Shown here: in pieces, positions 27,599 through 35,660 of the stretch
Position numbering within the stretch: the stretch's first letter is position 1
How the letters are laid out: every line of letters starts with the position of its first letter
Position numbers and translations under genes: made by a program
Source of the DNA: Winogradskyella psychrotolerans RS-3
GTDB taxonomy: Bacteria > Bacteroidota > Bacteroidia > Flavobacteriales > Flavobacteriaceae
NCBI RefSeq assembly: GCF_000427335.1
Contig: NZ_ATMR01000081.1
Span: 1-64,000, forward strand
Reading direction: 5' to 3'
DNA: 64,000 nucleotides
Notes under the pieces: model-generated
What the model was told of the DNA's origin: nothing
The model's input: only the letters and a program-made list of their open reading frames with translations
Databases searched by the model: none

Positions 27599-28802
27599 AT
27601 GAAAGTTGAATTTTCAAATAAAAAGCCTTATTGTCATTAGCAATTGGTGGTTTTGGGATAGGGCTTACCGAGTTTGTAATAATGGGTATTTTACCAAATG
27701 TTGCCAATTCTTTAGGGATTACTATCCCACAAGCTGGTCATTTTATTTCAGCTTATGCCTTGGGTGTGGTGGTCGGCGCTCCTTTATTAACGAGTTTTAG
27801 TCATAAGTTATCTCCTAACCGTATGCTGTTATTGCTGATGGTATGGTTTACTGTTTTTAATACGCTTTCCGCTTTTGCAACAGACTATAATATGTTATTA
27901 GTTGTGCGTTTTTTATCTGGACTACCACATGGTGCATTTTTTGGAGTAGGGGCAGTGATAGCAGGAAAATTGGCAAAAAAGGAAAGTCGGGCCAAGCTAT
28001 TGCGGTAATGTTTTCAGGACTTACAGTCGCTAATGTTATAGGTGTTCCCATAGGAACTTATTTGGGAAATCAATACCATTGGAGTGCTTCTTTTTTAATG
28101 GTTGGTGTTGTCGGTCTATTAACTCTAGCTAGTATTTTTTACTGGATGCCACAATTTAAAAAAGAAGAGAAACAGCCATTAAGTGATGAAAACAAGGGGC
28201 TTAAAAATCCTGAACTTTGGGGGTTAATTGCACTTACAACTATAGGAACGGGTGGTTTTTTTGCTTGGTACAGTTACATTGCTCCATTATTAACCGAGGT
28301 GGCACATTTTTCTGATAACGTCGTAAGTTATGCTATGATTGTTGCAGGGTTAGGTATGTTTGTAGGGAATTTTTTAGGAGCAAAAATGGCCAATATTTTT
28401 ACGCCTTTGCGTTCTGTTATGATTAGTCTTGTAGCTATGGCAATTGTTTTAGTAGTGAACTCATTTCTTGCTTCTAACGGACTATTGGCTTTGGTATTAA
28501 CTTTTACAATAGGGTTAATTGCTTTTAGTATTTCAACTCCAATACAAATGGCTATAATTAATACGGCTAAAGGCTCTGAAATGCTTGGGTCTTCCATGAA
28601 TCAGAGTGCTTTTAACATGGGAAATGCTATGGGTGCTTACTTGGCAGGATTGCCAATTGCATACGGTTATAGCGTAACCTCTTCTTCATTGGTGGGTGCA
28701 TCGCTTGCTTTTTCAGGATCTCTAATTGCCATATCAATATTGGTCTATAGAAAGCAAAAACTAAAGAAAATTGGTGAACCGTCAGTTTGTACTGAAAAAT
28801 AG
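27599..28802 (+). CDS. MFS efflux transporter, AraJ-like (two frameshifts)
   Basis: Reconstructed as a 401-residue, 12-helix major-facilitator protein. It begins MKVEFSNKKPLLSLAIGGFG. It carries the family motif GLTEFVIMGILPNVANSLGI in helix 1 and GHFISAYALGVVVGAP in helix 2, typical of the drug/sugar efflux (DHA1, AraJ/YdhP-like) group. The frame breaks at 27628 (two T, three expected) and around 27975-27980 (six A, seven expected, restoring AKKGKSGQAIAVMFSG). With both bases restored the length is normal. Nothing adjacent is co-directional. The substrate cannot be told from sequence. Confidence 0.85.
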
Positions 28803-29344
28803 TTTTTACACTATTTGATGTAAAACGAAAGTTAGTTATGTCTAGAAAATCGTCAAATTGAAAGCTCCATGAGTTCCATTAAATAAAGATTACTCAATAT
28901 CCGAGGTTTTTAAAGGTTCAACAAGAACGCACTCAAATGTTCTAATTCATTTGGTTTTTGCATGGTTTCCAAACTAATAGTATTTAAGTCTTACGTGTCT
29001 TCTAAATGTGAGAAGTTAACTTTTGTATCTAGAAAAATAGATTGAATCTGAGCAATAACATCTAAGTTAAAGCGGGATGTAACACATGGCGACTAGCAAC
29101 CTCTACTTTTTATAAGGTGTTATATGTTGCTAAATGAAAGAATTCTGAATCTCAAATCAATTTACTTTTACATAATTACCATAAAAGTGTGTTATATTGA
29201 CCTGTGTACGTATTTATATTTTGTGATACTGTTAAAATAGCATATATATATGATAAAGGGGTAATGTTTGCATAACGTTTTTCTTCCGAATTTTGTACCA
29301 GAGATAATTAACAAGTCTCTTTGAATAATTTAAAACGAAACACT
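28803..29344. other. Gene-poor stretch with second repeat copy
   Basis: About 540 bases with no convincing gene. Near its right end it contains the 20-bp repeat at 29231-29250, about 95 bases upstream of the small gene at 29345, where it could be part of a promoter. No hairpin or mobile-element ends are seen. Confidence 0.5.
29231..29250 (+). repeat. 20-bp direct repeat, copy 2
   Basis: An exact copy of the 27502 sequence, again followed by GATAA after one base. It lies 95 bases upstream of the 59-residue gene. Confidence 0.7.
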
Positions 29345-29524
29345 ATGAAAAATACAGCAATAAATCCAACAATTTGGCAGCCTATTTCTTATTCAGCTTA
29401 TAGAGCAGAAAAATCTAATCGTAAAAAAAGACAGACTTCATTATTTAATTCCCTACGTAATTATAAACCATTCAAAGATTTTTATAGTGAATCAACAGAT
29501 TTTACAAATACATTTAACGTGTAA
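29345..29524 (+). CDS. Small basic protein, 59 aa
   Basis: From ATG 29345 (an in-frame TTG at 29321 is less likely): MKNTAINPTIWQPISYSAYR, then a Lys/Arg-rich middle (KSNRKKRQ) and a polar C-terminus. No family is recognised. It is isolated, with the 20-bp repeat upstream and a strong terminator downstream, so it is expressed on its own. A regulatory or nucleic-acid-binding role is possible from the charge only. Confidence 0.6.
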   Translation: MKNTAINPTIWQPISYSAYRAEKSNRKKRQTSLFNSLRNYKPFKDFYSESTDFTNTFNV

Positions 29525-29556
29525 TTTAGAAATTGAATTAAAGTTAAAATGATATT

Positions 29557-29587
29557 AAAAAAAGGTGCTCAATTGAGCACCTTTTTG
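29557..29587. terminator. Bidirectional terminator
   Basis: A perfect palindrome AAAAAGGTGCTC-AATT-GAGCACCTTTTT. It serves the forward small gene and the reverse amylase gene that ends at 29616. Confidence 0.95.
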
Positions 29588-29615
29588 TTTTTAAATAATA
29601 TAGAGATTTCACTAA

Positions 29616-32498
29616 TTAAAGTTTTATTAGTTTAGTTGTGAGTATTTGGTTATTAGTGTTTTGAGCTTTAACCATATACATTCCAGAGTTCAGTGAAGAT
29701 ACATCAATAGTATCAACTCTAGTAAAATTGCCTTTAAATGACTTCACTAATTTTCCTGTTAAGTCGTAAACTTCAACATTTGAAACATTAACGTTAATAC
29801 TAAACGTTGTTTGTGAAGGATTAGGATATATGCTGAATCCTAATAATTTCTGATCATCAACATTTAACACATCTGAAGCTTTGTTTCCTAATATTCTAAA
29901 CTGACCAGCAGGTATTGTAATTGCTGAGGTAGAATTGCTAACGGTTGTATTTCCTGTAGCGTCCATAAGATCATACCATGTAGTGGTTACACCTCCAGGG
30001 AAATTGGTATCAATACTTCGTGTAACAACATCAAAATTTGCATAAATAATTACATTCTTTAATTCTGAAGTTGGAATTGAATTATCAAAAATATCAATTC
30101 TTGGAGTTAAATCTCCTGAAGTAATTTCGTAATCACCTTCAAAAACGGGTTCTTCAATTTTAAGTTTGTGCAGTTTAGACCAATCTTCATAAATCTGACT
30201 TCTAAGCGCATCGGTTAACCAATTATTTGTCCATTGTGGTTGCGGTTTTGTATCTAATTTACAACCGTCGTTATTATAGCTCCCATCGTTACAAGTAAAA
30301 ATAGAAGTATCCATTCCTAGTTCTCCAAAATGCCATATCATTTTTGGACCAGGTACCATTACAGAAACAGCACCTAATGCAGACATTCTAGACAATGCCG
30401 TATTTAAATCGCGTACATTATGACTGCTATTGCTAGTGTTACCAAAGGCTACATTTTTGTACATTAGACGTTCTTCATCATGACTTTCAGTATAACCAAC
30501 CAATCTTGGTCCGTTGAAACCAGAATGTGCTTTATGCCCCATTCTGTTGATGTTTTTGTTACCACTTTCAGCCATTGTGATTTCTCCGTATTGGTTATTC
30601 ATATTTCCCCACATCATCACACCTTTCCCTTCACTAAGTCTGTAATTGGCCCATTCTTTTTCTTCATTGTCAGATCCTAAATGCTCAAAAATCACATAAT
30701 GATCAGGGTCTAATGACCATGAATGATCGGCATATTCTTTTAAAACATCGACACGGTCTTGTTGGTAGTTTCCGGTACAGCCTTCATCTCCGCCATCAGA
30801 ACCATTTCCACAATTTTGTGTAAATCCTTTTGTTAAATCCCAACGGAAACCATCAATTTTATATTCTTCAATCCAATATTCTACAACTTGTTTTACATAG
30901 TCTCTAGTATAATCTGAACTGTGATTAAAATCATTACCAACACTATATGAATGTGTAGGTAAGACATTAAAATAAGGGTTTTCGGTTGAAGGACCTCCCC
31001 AACCATCACCATCTGGATCATCCATCCACATTCTGACCATTGGATTTCTTCCGTAAGCATGATTAAAAGCGATATCTAAAATAACGGCAATACCGTTTTG
31101 GTGGCAAATATCAACGAGTTCTTTAAATTTTTCTTGTGTTCCATAAAACTTATCAATAGCCATATGAAAAGACGTGTTGTAACCCCAACTTTCGTTACCC
31201 TCATATTCCATTATCGGTAATAATTCAATAGCATTGACATTTAGATTTTTGAAATAATCAATTCTATCAATAATATCTTGAAAATTACGATCAGCATCAA
31301 AATCTCTAATTAAAACCTCATAAATAATTAAATCTTCTTTAGCAGGCTTCGTGAAATTAGCGACTTCCCAATTATAAGGTGTTTGTCCGGTTTGTAAAAC
31401 GGTTACTTCACGTTCTTGGCCTGCAGGGTAAGCTGGCATATTTGGATATGTTGAAGCCGAAATATAGGGATCATCAAAAGGAGATAAAACCAAAGGCGAG
31501 TATGGGTCTGCTACTTTAACCAATGAAGGCGATCCAGATATTGGACTTGCATCACCAACCCAATATTGGTAAGTTTCAATTTTACCAGCTGTTAAACCGG
31601 TTAACTCAATCCAAAATTTAGTTGATGAGTTATCCTTTTTCATGGCATATGTACTTGTAGGATTCCAATCGTTAAAACTTCCAGCGACATATATAAAATC
31701 TTTATTAGGAGCATCCACAACTAAAGTGGCTTTTGTTGGGTCAGAAGAATTATAATTAATTCCATCAATCATATTTGCAGGCAATGTTTCAATAACTGTA
31801 CTATTAACAATTATTGAAAATTGTTTAGAGATCGTTGAAGATCCTTGTGTGATAATTAATTCGCAATTTTGGTTTTGAGTCAAATTAGAAAACAAATATC
31901 CATTGTAAAATGTTGTATTGTTTTGTGTATGAATACTAGTTCCATTTGCGAAAAGTTCATAATTAGCAGGTCCTCCAGTATTTTGAGCTAAAATTTGAGT
32001 GTTAGAACCATTATTAACAACAACAATTCCATTTGCACTTGCTGAAGGGTTGATCATTGTAACTTGAAAAGCACCAACATTGAAAATAAAGTTAGCACAT
32101 CCGGAAGCTTTAAATTGTTGAGATCCATCTTCATTTCTAAAAACCATTCCCATTTTGGTTACACTATTTTCTTCAGCCGTACTTAGACCAAAATAAGTGT
32201 TTGGAGTAATGGTAATACTCCAAGTGCCATCATTATTATTTGTCATTTCACCAACACCATCGTCAAATCCCCAATTTCCTATAACGGCAATTCCGTATTC
32301 ATCACTTTCATTTCCCACACCTAAATGTGCATAAACTTTTGATGGGTTATTAAAACTATTACAGTCTGTCTCAGTACTATTGGCATCAATTGTTATCGTA
32401 ACCGTTTCGTTTACTAAAATAGGACTAGTACTAGTTGTAACTTGAGCGATTGCTATTAAAGGAAGTAATAACAACAAGTTAAGTAAGATTTTTTTCAT
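29616..32498 (-). CDS. Secreted GH13 alpha-amylase with T9SS sorting domain
   Basis: 960 residues from ATG 32498 (an earlier ATG at 32540 gives an unlikely leader). It has a Sec signal peptide (MKKILLNLLLLLPLIAIAQ). The N-terminal beta-sandwich region includes a CBM48-like module (VAGSFNDWNPTSTY), followed by the GH13 barrel. The nucleophile Asp is in GFRWDLTKG, the acid/base Glu in VIFEHLG and the third acid in ESHDEER. The C-terminus is a type A T9SS sorting domain beginning FSIYPNPSQTTF. The enzyme should be exported to the cell surface and cut starch or glycogen. It is the last gene of the susC-susD-susE operon, separated from susE by a hairpin that may reduce read-through. Confidence 0.93.
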   Translation of the reverse strand: MKKILLNLLLLLPLIAIAQVTTSTSPILVNETVTITIDANSTETDCNSFNNPSKVYAHLGVGNESDEYGIAVIGNWGFDDGVGEMTNNNDGTWSITITPNTYFGLSTAEENSVTKMGMVFRNEDGSQQFKASGCANFIFNVGAFQVTMINPSASANGIVVVNNGSNTQILAQNTGGPANYELFANGTSIHTQNNTTFYNGYLFSNLTQNQNCELIITQGSSTISKQFSIIVNSTVIETLPANMIDGINYNSSDPTKATLVVDAPNKDFIYVAGSFNDWNPTSTYAMKKDNSSTKFWIELTGLTAGKIETYQYWVGDASPISGSPSLVKVADPYSPLVLSPFDDPYISASTYPNMPAYPAGQEREVTVLQTGQTPYNWEVANFTKPAKEDLIIYEVLIRDFDADRNFQDIIDRIDYFKNLNVNAIELLPIMEYEGNESWGYNTSFHMAIDKFYGTQEKFKELVDICHQNGIAVILDIAFNHAYGRNPMVRMWMDDPDGDGWGGPSTENPYFNVLPTHSYSVGNDFNHSSDYTRDYVKQVVEYWIEEYKIDGFRWDLTKGFTQNCGNGSDGGDEGCTGNYQQDRVDVLKEYADHSWSLDPDHYVIFEHLGSDNEEKEWANYRLSEGKGVMMWGNMNNQYGEITMAESGNKNINRMGHKAHSGFNGPRLVGYTESHDEERLMYKNVAFGNTSNSSHNVRDLNTALSRMSALGAVSVMVPGPKMIWHFGELGMDTSIFTCNDGSYNNDGCKLDTKPQPQWTNNWLTDALRSQIYEDWSKLHKLKIEEPVFEGDYEITSGDLTPRIDIFDNSIPTSELKNVIIYANFDVVTRSIDTNFPGGVTTTWYDLMDATGNTTVSNSTSAITIPAGQFRILGNKASDVLNVDDQKLLGFSIYPNPSQTTFSINVNVSNVEVYDLTGKLVKSFKGNFTRVDTIDVSSLNSGMYMVKAQNTNNQILTTKLIKL

Positions 32499-32518
32499 AT
32501 TAAGATTTTTAAAAGCTA

Positions 32519-32552
32519 AAAAAAGGCTATGATAATTCATAGCCTTTTTTTT
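32519..32552 (-). terminator. Hairpin between susE and the amylase gene
   Basis: A palindrome AAAAAAGGCTATGA-taat-TCATAGCCTTTTTT inside the operon. It could partly end susCDE transcripts or protect their 3' ends, lowering amylase expression. Confidence 0.85.
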
Positions 32553-32564
32553 AAATATGTTATA

Positions 32565-33704
32565 TTATTCTACAGCTATTAAAATATAGCTACCATCTAG
32601 GTCATTAAACCAAATGTTATAAGTTCCAGCCGTAACAGGTATATCTGCTCCTCCTAGGTCTCCAAAACCACTTATAGCATTTGCACTACCCCAACTAATA
32701 TCCCATGCATCATCTGCTCTGAATTTTAGAAAACCATCACCTAATTCTACACCATTCATATTCCAAATATGTGGATCGAACGTTGTTTGCGTCATATCAG
32801 TGTCTGCATCCCAACCTCCTGCAGTTGAATCTCCAATGATACCAATAGTAGCATATATCGCAGCTGCTGAAGCATCATAAGTTTCTAACGTGTAGGTCAT
32901 TTCATCAATGTTTAAATTAAATGCATAATAACCATCTGTAGTGATTACAAATGCTGATGGGTCGTCTGTACTACCATCATTTACAGCTGCTTCTCCAGCG
33001 TTTGCACTAGCTCCCCATTGTGGCTGCCATTGTCCTAATACTTCAATTAATTTAAAGCCTTCAGGGTTAGTCGCATCTGGTGAAAAGTAACCTGTGTAAC
33101 TATAGATGTTTTCATTATCAGGGTGTCTAACTAAAGGGGTGTTGTTATTTAAATTATCCCATCCTGCTGCAGTAGCGTCACCAATCAAAAATAAATTTTT
33201 GAAAGTTTCTTCAACGTCAATATCACCTCCAAGAAGTCTTAAGTTTAACGCTTCAGTTTCAGAAATAATTTCTAAGGTAGCATCCGTTCCTACAGTAGCT
33301 CTTACTCTAAAATATACACTACCAGCATCTGGCATATCTTCTGTATTTGGGTCAGCATCTAAACCAGCTTCTTCTGCGTAATCTAATAAATTACCAATAG
33401 TAACGGCATAGGAATTTTCGTTAGTCGTTCCTACGATCTCCATATCGCTAAAATCACCAATTATCGATTTTTGTAATTCGTAATTAATGTTTGTTTCTAT
33501 ATCAAAATCAGCATCACCCCATGTAAAACGTTCTCCTAGATTTGCTGAAATAGAAGGTATTAAAAGATATTCTGATTGAAATGAATTTGTAAAAACTAAT
33601 TCACCATTAGGTTGCGCAATATATGTTAAACTGTCGTCAGTATCACATGCATTAAAGCTAATTGCAGTGATAAGTAATAGCGCTATAAATTTTATAGTTT
33701 TCAT
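32565..33704 (-). CDS. susE: SusE/SusF-like starch-binding lipoprotein
   Basis: 379 residues from ATG 33704, with a lipobox ISFNAC (Cys20). The N-terminal part is an SusE-type immunoglobulin-like domain. Two starch-binding modules follow: one beginning FLIGDATAAGW (about 190) and a C-terminal one beginning TIGIIGDSTAGGWD, ending IPVTAGTYNIWFNDLDGSY. It is surface-exposed on the outer membrane and holds polysaccharide for SusCD. A closely similar module is inserted in the neighbouring SusD. It starts 17 bases before the end of the susD gene, so the two are translationally close. Confidence 0.92.
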   Translation of the reverse strand: MKTIKFIALLLITAISFNACDTDDSLTYIAQPNGELVFTNSFQSEYLLIPSISANLGERFTWGDADFDIETNINYELQKSIIGDFSDMEIVGTTNENSYAVTIGNLLDYAEEAGLDADPNTEDMPDAGSVYFRVRATVGTDATLEIISETEALNLRLLGGDIDVEETFKNLFLIGDATAAGWDNLNNNTPLVRHPDNENIYSYTGYFSPDATNPEGFKLIEVLGQWQPQWGASANAGEAAVNDGSTDDPSAFVITTDGYYAFNLNIDEMTYTLETYDASAAAIYATIGIIGDSTAGGWDADTDMTQTTFDPHIWNMNGVELGDGFLKFRADDAWDISWGSANAISGFGDLGGADIPVTAGTYNIWFNDLDGSYILIAVE

Positions 33705-33720
33705 TGTTTTGAATGTTTTA

Positions 33721-35646
33721 TTAATATCCGTCATTTTGAATTAAATTAGGGTTAGTTGATATGGTGTTTGATGGAATTGGAAATATATTTCTAAATGAAC
33801 TAACTGAAGCTCCATTGGCTTGGTTTCCTTTAAAAGGCCATAAGTAAGCATTTGTTGTAAATGAATTAAAACGAATTAAATCAGTACGTCTTTGACCTTC
33901 CCAATATAATTCACGAGAACGCTCATCTAAAACAAAACCTAAGTCTAAATCTGAAGATGAAATGTTTCCAGATGCATCACCATAAGCTCTTGCTCTTAGC
34001 TCATTTATTGCTGAAACTGCTCTGTTATTATCACCTCCACCACCTCTTAGGTTAGCTTCTGCATAATTTAAATAGATTTCAGCCAAACGAATAATAGGGA
34101 TATCTGTATCTACAAATTCTCCACTACTATCATTTCCTTGATTACCGTTTGAGTCAATGTTTTTAAACTTAGTTACCGCATAACCTTGATCAAAAGGAGG
34201 AATGCTCTCTATTTCTAAGCTTTGACCATCGGTATAGAACATCGCTCTGTGATCACCTTCTATATATGATTCTAGTAGTGTATTAAAGTCTACGGTTTCA
34301 ATAGTATAGGTTAAGTTGTCTAGGTCAAAAGTAATGTAATATTCACCTGCAGTTACTGGAATATTATCTCCTGCAGCTTCTAAAATTCCATCAGCTCCAG
34401 TATCTCCATAATTATTTCCCCAATCTTCATTAAATCTGAATTTTAAAAACCCATCTGTTAACTCAGTATATAAAGCAAATTTATTTGTAGCTATTTCAAA
34501 CATTTCAGTGTCTGGACCATCCCAACCATTTGGAGTCCCATCACCAACGATTCCCCAATCAGTTATAGCTCCTAATGCATTATTAATATCTGAGAGTTCT
34601 TGAACGACTAAGTTGTAATCAAATTTTTCTACAAGCGCTTTAGTTGTTCTGTAGCCTCCCCAGCCACCATTAACACCTAAACTTAATGGATCCATACTAC
34701 CTCCTGTTGCTGCATGAACTATAAATGTTGATCCTCCATAAGTTTGAGACTGAATGCCGTCAAAATTTAAGGCAAAAATAAATTCGTTTTGAGCTCCGTT
34801 AGAGTTGTTATCTGCTAAAAATAATTCGTCATAGGCTGAACCATTACCATTTGCATCTGTTGTATTAATAACATATGATGAGTTCATTACATTCTCAGAG
34901 TAAATAACGCAGTCAGTATAACGAGCGGTTCCTGTCCAAACCTCTGCATTCAAATATAACTTAGACAATAATGCCCATGCTGCCACCTTATCTACACGAC
35001 CATATTCATTTGATTCTGATAGTAAATCTTGAATTTCTAATAATTCAGACTCTACATAATTAAATAGATCTGTTCTTGAACTCTGAGAAGGTAAGTCTGT
35101 AGTAATTTGTGTTACTAAAGGTACATTAGCATAAAAGTCAATTAAGTTATAATAAGCAAAAGCTCTTAAAAAACGTGCTTCAGCAATATAGCTTTGAGCT
35201 TCATCGTCAGATAACGCTGATGCATTTTGTATAAAAGCATTAGTAAAAGAAACTTCTTGTGCTAAACGTAAATACATTGCACCAGTAAAATCGTTTCCAG
35301 CAGACCAATATAAACCATGTAAATCTGGTAAACCTGGATCTCCCCAACCTACAACAGCGTGGTCTGTAGTTAATTCATTTAGGTTAAATAGCATACGTGT
35401 ATACTGTGAGGCTCCTTCATCAATTCCAGAAATATCTGGTTGACCTGCAGGGCCTTGTTGTCCTGTTAATGCTAAACTAGCATAAAGTTTAGCTAAAGCA
35501 CCTTTAGCCTCGGTGATGTCTACAAAAACATCTTGTTCTGTGAAACTATCTGGATCAATTGGATCTTGATTTAAATCATCATGACATGCCGTCATAAAAA
35601 GTGAGATAGTAACAATAAAAATAATTTGTTTCATTCTATTTTTCAT
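33721..35646 (-). CDS. susD: SusD-like glycan-binding lipoprotein with inserted starch-binding module
   Basis: 641 residues with a lipobox FMTAC (Cys21), so an outer-surface lipoprotein that partners SusC. The TPR helices and the conserved SusD C-terminus (LAEIYLNYAEA, then LDERSRELYWEGQRRTDLIRF) are intact. The protein is about 100 residues longer than usual because residues 357-455 form a complete SusE/F-type module: GIVGDGTPNGWDGPDTEM, GFLKFRFNEDWG and IPVTAGEYYITFDLDNL match the SusE C-terminal module motif for motif. It is inserted between the SusD segments KALVEKFDY and EGDHRAMFYTDGQ. This would add a starch-binding surface to SusD itself. Confidence 0.93.
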   Translation of the reverse strand: MKNRMKQIIFIVTISLFMTACHDDLNQDPIDPDSFTEQDVFVDITEAKGALAKLYASLALTGQQGPAGQPDISGIDEGASQYTRMLFNLNELTTDHAVVGWGDPGLPDLHGLYWSAGNDFTGAMYLRLAQEVSFTNAFIQNASALSDDEAQSYIAEARFLRAFAYYNLIDFYANVPLVTQITTDLPSQSSRTDLFNYVESELLEIQDLLSESNEYGRVDKVAAWALLSKLYLNAEVWTGTARYTDCVIYSENVMNSSYVINTTDANGNGSAYDELFLADNNSNGAQNEFIFALNFDGIQSQTYGGSTFIVHAATGGSMDPLSLGVNGGWGGYRTTKALVEKFDYNLVVQELSDINNALGAITDWGIVGDGTPNGWDGPDTEMFEIATNKFALYTELTDGFLKFRFNEDWGNNYGDTGADGILEAAGDNIPVTAGEYYITFDLDNLTYTIETVDFNTLLESYIEGDHRAMFYTDGQSLEIESIPPFDQGYAVTKFKNIDSNGNQGNDSSGEFVDTDIPIIRLAEIYLNYAEANLRGGGGDNNRAVSAINELRARAYGDASGNISSSDLDLGFVLDERSRELYWEGQRRTDLIRFNSFTTNAYLWPFKGNQANGASVSSFRNIFPIPSNTISTNPNLIQNDGY

Positions 35647-35660
35647 AATTCAATTATTTT

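Noticed and set aside
27606..27800. Alternative frame at the start of the MFS gene
   Set aside because: It overlaps the true frame. The MFS start at 27599 with one restored T gives the conserved N-terminus, while this frame gives no family match.
30922..30933. FNR-like palindrome inside the GH13 gene
   Set aside because: It lies in coding sequence with no downstream start; like those at 35577 and 38200 it is taken as background.
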